Positions 1 through 5,839 of a stretch of DNA of 7,560 nucleotides are shown here, one piece after another. Made by a program: the position numbers and the translations under genes. Below the pieces are notes generated by a model. The model ran no database searches and was not told where the DNA came from. It saw only the letters and a program-made list of their open reading frames with translations. The DNA lies in contig CAKUXU010000038.1 in NCBI GenBank assembly GCA_934700635.1, forward strand, positions 1 to 7,560, in the 5' to 3' direction. This stretch comes from an uncultured Eubacteriales bacterium. GTDB taxonomy: Bacteria; Bacillota; Clostridia; Oscillospirales; Acutalibacteraceae. Positions within the stretch are counted from its first letter, which is position 1, and each line of letters begins with the position of its first letter.

Positions 1-415
1 ATTCTATATGATAATAACAAACTTACTTGGAATGTTCGGACTTAGTATTGAATCAGCAGCTTTGGCCGGAGGATGCCTTGGATTTTTAATATGGAATCTT
101 CACCCCGCAAAAGTTTTTATGGGAGATACAGGTTCGTTATTTCTTGGAGGAATGGTATGTTCATTGGGTCTTAGTGCAGGACTTCACGTTCCAATGATAA
201 TTTTATCTTTGATTTACATTTTTGAAATGTTTTCGGTTATATTGCAAGTTTTATATTTTAAATTAACAGGTGGAAAAAGGCTTTTCAAAATGAGTCCTAT
301 ACATCATCATTTTGAAATGATCGGTTGGAGTGAAACTAAAATATGTACAGTGTTTGGATTTGTAACGGTTATATTGGGAATAATTTCTGTAATTCTAGTT
401 TCATCTAATGTATAA
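1..415 (+). CDS. mraY: MraY, phospho-N-acetylmuramoyl-pentapeptide transferase (3' end only)
   Basis: This is the C-terminal part of the integral membrane enzyme that moves phospho-MurNAc-pentapeptide from UDP onto undecaprenyl phosphate to make lipid I. The gene enters from the left edge; the frame is open from base 2, so the ATG at 8 is internal and not the start. About 137 residues are present of a usual ~320, so the N-terminal half is outside the window. Two MraY signatures are visible. The first is MGDTGSLFLGG, whose Asp (codon 125-127) matches the conserved catalytic-site Asp of the family. The second is SPIHHHFE (His codons 302-310) followed by GWSETKI. The hydrophobic stretches between and after them fit the last transmembrane helices. 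The gene ends with TAA at 413-415, 23 bases before the chosen ftsW start, so cotranscription is likely. Identification is secure; only the 5' part is unseen. Confidence 0.96.
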   Translation, partial: FYMIITNLLGMFGLSIESAALAGGCLGFLIWNLHPAKVFMGDTGSLFLGGMVCSLGLSAGLHVPMIILSLIYIFEMFSVILQVLYFKLTGGKRLFKMSPIHHHFEMIGWSETKICTVFGFVTVILGIISVILVSSNV

Positions 416-426
416 AAATGCAATAT

Positions 427-432
427 AAGGAG
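427..432 (+). promoter_or_regulatory. Ribosome-binding site deciding the ftsW start
   Basis: AAGGAG lies six bases before the ATG at 439. The in-frame ATG at 418 sits upstream of this site, has no such motif in front of it, and begins two bases after the mraY stop. The 439 start is therefore preferred over the longer reading. Confidence 0.8.
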
Positions 433-438
433 TTAAAT

Positions 439-1644
439 ATGAGAGCCAAAGGTATGAGAAAATTTTTTGACAAATCTTCTCAGGAAAAAGAAAAAACAGA
501 AACAAAAAATAAAAATAATTTAATTTCAAGAATAATTTTAATGAGTGCAGGAATTGATATCCCTTTTTTGCTTCTTGTGCTGACAATACTCATAATAGGT
601 CTTGTTATGATGTTTTCAGCAAGCTATCCATATGCTATGTACCATAATCACGATAGTTTTCACTTTATAAAAAGCCAACTTTTATTTGCAGTCTTAGGCG
701 TGGTTGCAATGATTTTCATTTCACATATTGAATATACATTGCTCCATAGATTTTCTATCCCATTAATAATAACGTCTTTCATACTTCTTGTTTTAGTTCT
801 TTTAATGCCTCCAATGAATGGAGTTCACAGATGGATTCATTTTGGAAGCTTTTCATTCCAAGCTTCGGAAATAACTAAATTTGCAATTATTTTATCTTTT
901 TCGCATTTTATAAGTTTAAATCTTAACCGCATGCATACTTTTAGATATGGTATTCTTCCATACCTTATAATTTTAGTCCCAACTATTGCTCTACTGGCAC
1001 TGGAACCACATATTTCTTGTTCTGCTATAGTCGTTTTACTCGCTGCAGGAATGCTTTTTATTGGTGGAATACAGCTCAAATGGTTCGGAATGGTTTTAGG
1101 AGCAATAGCTTCCGCACTTCTCTACTTAGTAATTTTCACAGATAAATTAACATATGCAAATAATAGAATTTCCGGGTGGCTAGACCCATTTGGGGCTTCT
1201 TCAGGAGTTGATACTTGGCAAACAAGACAAGGACTTTATGCTATAGGATCAGGTGGAATATTAGGTCTTGGACTTGGAAATTCAAGACAGAAATATCTTT
1301 ATATTCCAGAGCCTCAAAATGATTTTATTTTTTCAGTAGTATGTGAAGAACTTGGACTTATTGGTGCAGTAGTCATTTTACTTTTATTTGCACTTCTCGT
1401 TTGGAGAGGAATGATTATATCAATAAGAGCAAAAGATAAATTCGGTATGCTTTTAGGAATCGGACTAACAGCACAGGTAGGACTACAGGTAATTCTAAAT
1501 ATATCTGTTGTAACAAATACCATACCGAATACAGGAATAAGTTTACCATTTTTCAGCTATGGAGGAACTTCTTTAATGATGCTTCTAGCACAAATGGGAG
1601 TAATACTTTCTATTTCAAGATCTTCTCACTTAGAAAAAAGTTAA
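439..1644 (+). CDS. ftsW: FtsW/SpoVE-type SEDS peptidoglycan glycosyltransferase
   Basis: This is a polytopic membrane protein of the SEDS family, which polymerises glycan strands from lipid II together with a class B penicillin-binding protein at the septum (FtsW) or in the forespore cortex (SpoVE). With the start at 439 it has 401 residues, close to family length. It opens with a charged cytosolic tail of about 30 residues, then many hydrophobic helices. Visible signatures are FQASEITKFA (140-149), RISGWLDPFG (243-252), the loop ending YIPEPQNDFIFSVVCEELG (288-306), and PNTGISLPFFSYGGTSLM (363-380). Asp295 (codon 1321-1323) in QNDF aligns with the essential Asp of E. coli FtsW and RodA. The place between mraY and murG favours FtsW or SpoVE over RodA; sequence alone does not separate FtsW from SpoVE. 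The murD gene often found between mraY and ftsW is not here. The stop is 25 bases before murG. Confidence 0.93.
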   Translation: MRAKGMRKFFDKSSQEKEKTETKNKNNLISRIILMSAGIDIPFLLLVLTILIIGLVMMFSASYPYAMYHNHDSFHFIKSQLLFAVLGVVAMIFISHIEYTLLHRFSIPLIITSFILLVLVLLMPPMNGVHRWIHFGSFSFQASEITKFAIILSFSHFISLNLNRMHTFRYGILPYLIILVPTIALLALEPHISCSAIVVLLAAGMLFIGGIQLKWFGMVLGAIASALLYLVIFTDKLTYANNRISGWLDPFGASSGVDTWQTRQGLYAIGSGGILGLGLGNSRQKYLYIPEPQNDFIFSVVCEELGLIGAVVILLLFALLVWRGMIISIRAKDKFGMLLGIGLTAQVGLQVILNISVVTNTIPNTGISLPFFSYGGTSLMMLLAQMGVILSISRSSHLEKS

Positions 1645-1669
1645 AAAATACCATTAAGGAGTTTTAAAA

Positions 1670-2776
1670 ATGAAAATATTATTCGTTGGCGGAGGAACAG
1701 CCGGACATATAAATCCCGCACTTGCACTTGCGGAATATGCAAGAAAAAAAGACCCTAAAAATGAAATTCTTTATGTAGGTGCAAAAGGTGGAATGGAAGA
1801 AAAACTAGTTGAAAAAGCCGGGTTTAAATTTAGCCCTATAACCATTTCAGGATTTTCGAGAAAAATGAATTTTAGTTCCTTAAAGAAAAATATAACAACT
1901 ATAAAAAACATAATAATTTCGAGTTTTGAGTCAATAAAAATCCTAAAAGATTTTAATCCGGACATCTGCGTAGGAACAGGTGGCTATGTTTGTGGACCGC
2001 TTTTAAGAGAAGCTTACAGATTGAAAATTCCTTTTCTTATTCATGACTCAAATTCATACCCGGGATTAACAACTAAATTACTTTCTAAAAAAGCAACTAA
2101 AGTTCTAGTTTCATTTGAAGATATAAAAAATCGATTACCAAAAAATATTGACGTAATTTTAACAGGTACACCAGTTAGAGAAAAAATACTTTGTTTAAAC
2201 AAACAAGCCGCAAAACAAAAACTTGGATTAAATGAAAATCCCACTGTTTTATCTTTTGGCGGAAGCTTAGGGGCAAGATCAATAAACGAAGTTATGGCAA
2301 AAATAATAACATCAAAAGAAAATAATTTTAACTATATTCATGGATTTGGAAGAAAAGGAAAATCATTTATTGAAAATCTTGAAAATTCTAAAATTGATAT
2401 TTCAAATCCGAGATACATAGTAAAAGAATATATAGAAAATATGGACGAATGTCTTGCAGCAGCTGATGTTGTAGTTTGCAGAGCCGGTGCAACAACTTTA
2501 AGTGAACTTCAAGCTTCTAAAGCTCCTGCTATATTAATTCCTTCTCCAAATGTAGCTGAAAATCATCAATATTACAACGCTTTATCTTTAGTAAATGCAA
2601 AAGCATCAAGTATGATAGAAGAAAAAAATTTAACGCCCGAAACTTTATACAGTGAAATAACTAAAATAATAAACAGTCCAAATAGACTTAATTATCCACA
2701 AAATTTAGGAAAAATGTCCATAAAAAATTCTTGTGAAATAATTTACAAAATAATTGAAGAATCTGCTAAAAAATAA
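1670..2776 (+). CDS. murG: MurG, UDP-GlcNAc:lipid I N-acetylglucosaminyltransferase
   Basis: This membrane-associated GT-B enzyme adds GlcNAc to lipid I to give lipid II, the substrate of the FtsW-type polymerase encoded just upstream. At 368 residues it has the normal length. Signatures in order: the N-terminal glycine loop FVGGGTAGHINPALALA (5-21), VGTGGYVCGP (101-110), HDSNSYPGLTTK (125-136), FGGSLGARSIN (196-206), and the UDP-GlcNAc region CRAGATTLSEL (270-280) with ENHQYYNA (297-304). One small oddity is HDSN, where most family members have HEQN or a close variant, so the Glu is replaced by Asp. The start at 1670 has AAGGAG at 1656-1661, eight bases away. The stop overlaps the Shine-Dalgarno of the next gene, which argues for translational coupling in one operon. 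Confidence 0.96.
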   Translation: MKILFVGGGTAGHINPALALAEYARKKDPKNEILYVGAKGGMEEKLVEKAGFKFSPITISGFSRKMNFSSLKKNITTIKNIIISSFESIKILKDFNPDICVGTGGYVCGPLLREAYRLKIPFLIHDSNSYPGLTTKLLSKKATKVLVSFEDIKNRLPKNIDVILTGTPVREKILCLNKQAAKQKLGLNENPTVLSFGGSLGARSINEVMAKIITSKENNFNYIHGFGRKGKSFIENLENSKIDISNPRYIVKEYIENMDECLAAADVVVCRAGATTLSELQASKAPAILIPSPNVAENHQYYNALSLVNAKASSMIEEKNLTPETLYSEITKIINSPNRLNYPQNLGKMSIKNSCEIIYKIIEESAKK

Positions 2777-2781
2777 GGAGG
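2774..2781 (+). promoter_or_regulatory. Ribosome-binding site overlapping the murG stop, for a TTG start
   Basis: TAAGGAGG contains the murG stop codon and an excellent Shine-Dalgarno, seven bases before TTG at 2789. It supports the TTG over the in-frame ATG at 2816, which has no comparable motif. Confidence 0.8.
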
Positions 2782-2788
2782 AATCTTT

Positions 2789-3481
2789 TTGAATTATTCA
2801 TCAAATTTAGAAAATATGTGTGAAATAAACAGATGTCCACATCATGGCCCCTCACCTATTCCTGAAGAAGGAAATTGGGTACAAGCATATGAAATTAAAA
2901 ATATTTCAGGGCTTTCTCACGGAGTTGGAAAATGTGCACCACAACAAGGAGCATGTAAATTAACTTTAAATGTTAAAAACGGAATCATAGAAGAAGCTTT
3001 AGTCGAAACAATAGGGTGTTCCGGTATGACTCATTCGGCAGCAATGGCAGGAGAAATTTTACCAGGAAAAACAATACTTGAAGCACTTAATACCGATCTT
3101 GTGTGTGATGCAATAAATGATGCGATGAAGCAAATTTTTTTACAACTTGTTTATGGAAGATCTCAAACAGCTTTTTCTAAAGAAGGATTACCAATCGGGG
3201 CAAGTCTTGAAGACTTAGGAAAAAACAAAGCTTCTCAGGTAGGAACTATTTTCGGAACAAATCTTAAAGGTGTCAGATATATGAACACAACTGAAGGGTA
3301 TATTATTTCCCTGGGACTTGACGAAAATAAGGAAGTAATCGGGTATAAATTTATAAACGCATTTTTAATGATTGAAAAAATCAAAAAAGGAATTTCAGCC
3401 CAAAAAGCGTATGAAGAAAGTATAGGGACATACGGTAGATATAATGAAGCTACAACATTCGTAGACCCTAGAAACGAATAA
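2789..3481 (+). CDS. NifU/IscU-like iron-sulfur cluster assembly scaffold protein (GGGtGRT partner type)
   Basis: This 230-residue soluble protein belongs to the long NifU-like group annotated as iron-sulfur cluster assembly scaffold and commonly found next to GGGtGRT-family genes in anaerobic bacteria. That association is recalled family knowledge; the exact biochemical role of the pair is not established. Candidate cluster ligands are Cys49 and Cys56 in GKCAPQQGAC, Cys77 in IGCSGMTHSAAMA (which resembles the GCG(S)A..S segment of IscU and is followed by EILPGKTILEAL), and Cys106 in DLVCDAI. Further Cys residues are at 11 and 16 near the N-terminus. The C-terminal half carries a GTIFGTNLKGVRY segment (152-164) and ends in TFVDPRNE. 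The TTG start at 2789 is chosen for its ribosome-binding site. The reading frame is intact, unlike its partner 22 bases downstream. Confidence 0.85.
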   Translation: MNYSSNLENMCEINRCPHHGPSPIPEEGNWVQAYEIKNISGLSHGVGKCAPQQGACKLTLNVKNGIIEEALVETIGCSGMTHSAAMAGEILPGKTILEALNTDLVCDAINDAMKQIFLQLVYGRSQTAFSKEGLPIGASLEDLGKNKASQVGTIFGTNLKGVRYMNTTEGYIISLGLDENKEVIGYKFINAFLMIEKIKKGISAQKAYEESIGTYGRYNEATTFVDPRNE

Positions 3482-3503
3482 TTTTACGAAAGAGATGAAT
3501 AAA

Positions 3504-4324
3504 ATGGTATCCTTCGAAGGAAAAGAAAGAAGAATAGAAAATATAGAAAAATTTTTGAAAAGCCAAAATATTGAAAATTTGGAAACTGCAAAAAAAATAT
3601 GCTTAGAAAACAAAATAGACGTAGAGAAAATGGTCACGGAATGCTTGCTTCAAAACTTCTCAAAGAAGAAACTTCATGTTTTGCTTTTATTGCAGGACAC
3701 GAGTCATTTGCAGCGGCAGAAGGTGCAATTGGAATAGTAAATTTTGCAAATAAAGTCAGAAAAAAACCTCTTAAGGTAATTTTAAATGGTCTTGGAAAAG
3801 ATGCAGCATATATAATTTCAAGGATAAACGGATTCACCTATGTTCATACAAATTACAATTTTGAAAAAGGAAATCTCGAAATTATTTCTGAAAAATCTTT
3901 TTCCACAGGTCCGCGTTCATCAATAAAATGTTACGGAGCAAATGAAACTTTAGAAGGAGTTGAAATTTTAAAACACGAAAAAGTTGATATATCCATAACC
4001 GGAAATTCAACTAATCCAACAAGATTTCAACATATTGTAGCAGGAATATATAAAAAATGGATTAATGAAAATAACTATAAATATTTTTCTGTTGCTTCGG
4101 GAGGAGGCACCGGAAGAACTCTTCATCCAGACAACATGGCAGCCGGGCCAGCATCTTACGGGCTTACCGATTCTATGGGAAGAATGCATAGTGACGCACA
4201 ATTTGCAGGATCTTCTTCCGTTCCAACACATGTTGATATGATGGGATTTATCGGTATGGGAAATAACCCAATGGTAGGTGCAACTGTTGCATGTGCAGTA
4301 AAAATTTCTGAGCTATTTAAGTAA
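3504..4324 (+). pseudogene. GGGtGRT-family protein gene, internally deleted and frameshifted
   Basis: The family is named for the motif GGGTGRT, encoded here at 4100-4120 within SVASGGGTGRTLHPDNMAAG; its function is unknown. The N-terminal part runs from ATG 3504 (MVSFEGKERRIENIEKF...) to about KIDVEKMV at 3615-3635 in one frame. The conserved remainder starts at about GHGMLASKLLKEET (3632 onward) in the -1 frame and continues intact to TAA at 4322-4324. It includes AGHESFAAAEGAIGI, VILNGLGKDAA, SITGNSTNPTRFQH and DAQFAGSSSVPTH. From memory, family members have ~330 residues, with about 58 residues (including conserved Cys) between these two blocks. Here the blocks abut, giving 43 + ~230 codons. 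The original frame stops at 3735-3737. This indicates a deletion not divisible by three, or an assembly error. An ATG at 3495 lacks a suitably spaced Shine-Dalgarno; AAAGAG at 3489-3494 fits 3504 better. Confidence 0.8.
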
Positions 4325-4362
4325 TAATATTCACCACTTAATTTTATTTACTTTTAACATTT

Positions 4363-4411
4363 TTTAAAATTCATAAGCGTTTTAAATTTTAAATTTTTTT
4401 AATTTTTTTTA
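4363..4411 (+). terminator. Possible weak terminator after the mraY-GGGtGRT operon
   Basis: TTTAAAATT (4363-4371) and AATTTTAAA (4385-4393) can pair around a 13-base loop and are followed by T7-AA-T8. The stem is entirely A/T, so it would be weak. It is listed because it is the only hairpin with a T-tract between this operon and the next gene. Confidence 0.35.
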
Positions 4412-4424
4412 TGTAAAATTACTC

Positions 4425-4453
4425 TTGATTTAGACAGAATAGTCTGATAAAAT
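4425..4453 (+). promoter_or_regulatory. Candidate sigma-A-type promoter for the small gene (and possibly spoVAD)
   Basis: TTGATT (4425-4430) and TAAAAT (4448-4453) are separated by exactly 17 bases, 35 bases before the TTG start at 4488. An overlapping alternative is noted as a finding: GAATA (4437-4441), then TATAATA (4461-4467) after 19 bases, which resembles the sigma-G pattern but with a long spacer and one mismatch. Confidence 0.5.
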
Positions 4454-4474
4454 TCAGTAGTATAATAATAAGTT

Positions 4475-4484
4475 AGTGGGTGAT
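4475..4484 (+). promoter_or_regulatory. Ribosome-binding site deciding the small-gene start
   Basis: AGTGGGTGAT matches eight of ten bases of AGGAGGTGAT and places its core seven bases before TTG at 4488. The in-frame GTG at 4476 lies inside this site, so it is rejected as the start. Confidence 0.6.
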
Positions 4485-4487
4485 ATT

Positions 4488-4664
4488 TTGGAAGATAATA
4501 AATCAGAAAAAAATCAATCCTCTTTCCAATTGAATACATTTATGAAAGAAAAGATACTCAAAATGTACGGAATAAAAAATGATCCCGCATTAAATGAAAA
4601 AAATTACAAAGACCAAAATAAGGCAATTTCAAGCCTCTTTCCTTATGATAATGATGATGTTTAA
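4488..4664 (+). CDS. Small hydrophilic protein of unknown function, 58 aa
   Basis: I do not recognise this protein. It starts at TTG 4488 (MEDNKSEKNQSSF...) and has 58 residues, rich in Lys, Asn, Glu and Asp. It has no signal peptide, no membrane segment and no Cys. A central amphipathic-looking stretch, NTFMKEKILKMYGIKNDPAL, may form a helix, and the tail is acidic (PYDNDDV). Support for a real gene is a candidate promoter upstream, a good ribosome-binding site, and a strong intrinsic terminator 29 bases after the stop. Its only neighbour in the same direction is spoVAD, so a sporulation role is conceivable, but that is guilt by association only. It could also be a regulator or leader peptide of the spoVAD unit. 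The main doubt is its short length and TTG start. Confidence 0.55.
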   Translation: MEDNKSEKNQSSFQLNTFMKEKILKMYGIKNDPALNEKNYKDQNKAISSLFPYDNDDV

Positions 4665-4691
4665 AAATCGTAAATATTTGCACTGAAATGC

Positions 4692-4744
4692 GAAATACTA
4701 AGGTAGAAAACAACAATGATTCTATCTTAGTATTTTTAATTTTT
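4692..4744 (+). terminator. Strong intrinsic terminator or attenuator between the small gene and spoVAD
   Basis: AATACTAAGGTAGAA (4694-4708) pairs with TTCTATCTTAGTATT (4720-4734) with a single G-U wobble. The stem extends by A4693-T4735 and a further G-U. The loop is 11 bases and a T-rich tail follows (4733-4744). The hairpin ends only nine bases before the spoVAD Shine-Dalgarno, so no promoter fits between them. spoVAD mRNA must therefore include or read through this structure. Confidence 0.85.
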
Positions 4745-4760
4745 TAGGAGTGATTATCAT

Positions 4761-5771
4761 ATGGCAAAAAGAATAGGAGAATTCACAGTTGAAATGCAAA
4801 ACTACCCTACAATAAAAGAATTTGCCGCAACAGCAGGAAGAAAAGAATCAGAAGGTCCTCTGGGGGAAGAATTCGACAAATGCTTTGAAGATACTACTTT
4901 AGGTGAATCTTCATGGGAAAAAGCAGAAAGCAGTCTTCAAACAGAAACAGTAAAAATACTTTTAAAAAAATGCAAAATGGATACATCTGAAATAAATTAC
5001 ATTTTTGCAGGTGATCTTCTTAATCAGTGTATGTCTTCGGCATTTGGACTTCGTTCCCTAAACATACCGTTTCTAGGTCAATTTGGAGCATGTTCAACAA
5101 TGGCTCAATCTCTTTTTCTAGCGGCGACTAGTGTAGAGGCAGGAATAGCAGATTACTCAGTAGCAGTTACATCTTCGCATTACTGTTCATCTGAAAGACA
5201 ATTCAGATTTCCTCTTCAATATGGTGGACAAAGAACTCCAACAGCTCAGTGGACAGTAACCGGATCAGGAGCAATCTTGGTCTCAAGAAAAGATAGCGGC
5301 CCAAAAATAAAATACTGCACAATAGGAAGAATTACAGATCTTGGAATAAAAGATGCTAACAACATGGGAGCAGCAATGGCACCATCTGCAGCAAAAACTA
5401 TTATTTCATTTTTTAAAGATACAAAAACTCGTCCTGATGATTATGATTTAATTTTAACTGGAGATTTAGGAGAAGTCGGATCAACACTTTTAAAACAGCT
5501 ACTGGAAAAAGAAGGTATAAAACTTAAAGAAAATTACAACGATTGCGGTCTTATGATTTATTACAAAGAAAAACAAGACGTTCATGCAGGAGGCTCAGGT
5601 TGTGGATGTTCAGCATCAATTTTATGTTCTCATATACTAAGCAAAGTAAAAAGAAAAGAGCTTAAAAATATTCTTTTTATTGCCACAGGAGCTTTAATGT
5701 CGCCTACATCTGCTCAGCAAGGAGAAACTATCCCAGGAGTTGCTCATCTTATAAATATAGTTTCAGAGTAA
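4761..5771 (+). CDS. spoVAD: Stage V sporulation protein AD (dipicolinic acid uptake)
   Basis: SpoVAD is a thiolase-fold protein that binds dipicolinic acid (DPA) and works with the SpoVA membrane channel to move it into the forespore and out at germination. At 336 residues it has the full family length and matches my memory of B. subtilis SpoVAD throughout. Matching segments include EGPLGEEFDK (31-40), FAGDLLNQ (82-89), IPFLGQFGACST (102-113, Cys111 at the thiolase-type position), TSSHYCSSERQFRFP (137-151), YGGQRTP, TVTGSGA (165-171), DLGIKDANNMGAAMAPSAA, DYDLILTGDLGEVGS (227-241), NDCGLMIY, HAGGSGCGCSA (275-285) and ATGALMSPT (308-316). The start at 4761 has AGGAG at 4746-4750, ten bases away. 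No spoVAC or spoVAE flanks it: the upstream gene is a small unknown and the downstream gene is convergent. No clear promoter of its own is seen below the upstream hairpin. Confidence 0.95.
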   Translation: MAKRIGEFTVEMQNYPTIKEFAATAGRKESEGPLGEEFDKCFEDTTLGESSWEKAESSLQTETVKILLKKCKMDTSEINYIFAGDLLNQCMSSAFGLRSLNIPFLGQFGACSTMAQSLFLAATSVEAGIADYSVAVTSSHYCSSERQFRFPLQYGGQRTPTAQWTVTGSGAILVSRKDSGPKIKYCTIGRITDLGIKDANNMGAAMAPSAAKTIISFFKDTKTRPDDYDLILTGDLGEVGSTLLKQLLEKEGIKLKENYNDCGLMIYYKEKQDVHAGGSGCGCSASILCSHILSKVKRKELKNILFIATGALMSPTSAQQGETIPGVAHLINIVSE

Positions 5772-5780
5772 AATAAAAAG

Positions 5781-5825
5781 CAAAAATTATACCACTCTTT
5801 TTTGGTAAAGAGCGGTATTTTAATT
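5781..5825. terminator. Bidirectional terminator between spoVAD and the convergent secreted-protein gene
   Basis: ATACCACTCTTT (5789-5800) and AAAGAGCGGTAT (5807-5818) form a stem with a six-base loop. The single imperfect pair is A-C on the + transcript and a G-U wobble on the - transcript. Tails are TTTTAATTT on the + side (5817-5825) and, read on the - strand, AATTTTTG (5788-5781). It lies 17 bases after the spoVAD stop and 22 bases from the convergent stop. Confidence 0.8.
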
Positions 5826-5839
5826 TAAAAAAGTTTAAA

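Noticed and set aside
418..438. Longer ftsW start at ATG 418
   Set aside because: The added residues would be translated through the AAGGAG at 427-432, which is ideally spaced for ATG 439.
837..1079. Minus-strand ORFs inside ftsW, murG, the NifU-like gene and GGGtGRT
   Set aside because: They are shadows of well-identified genes on the other strand, with no family resemblance and no ribosome-binding context.
3618..3645. Programmed -1 frameshift to join the two parts of the GGGtGRT gene
   Set aside because: The frames do differ by -1, but the codons GAG AAA ATG GTC give no classical slippery heptamer. A frameshift would also not explain the ~58 missing family residues.
3641..4324. Independent short gene starting at ATG 3641 (or 3599)
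   Set aside because: Neither ATG has a convincing Shine-Dalgarno. The protein before 3632 in that frame does not resemble the family, so it is better seen as the tail of a broken gene.
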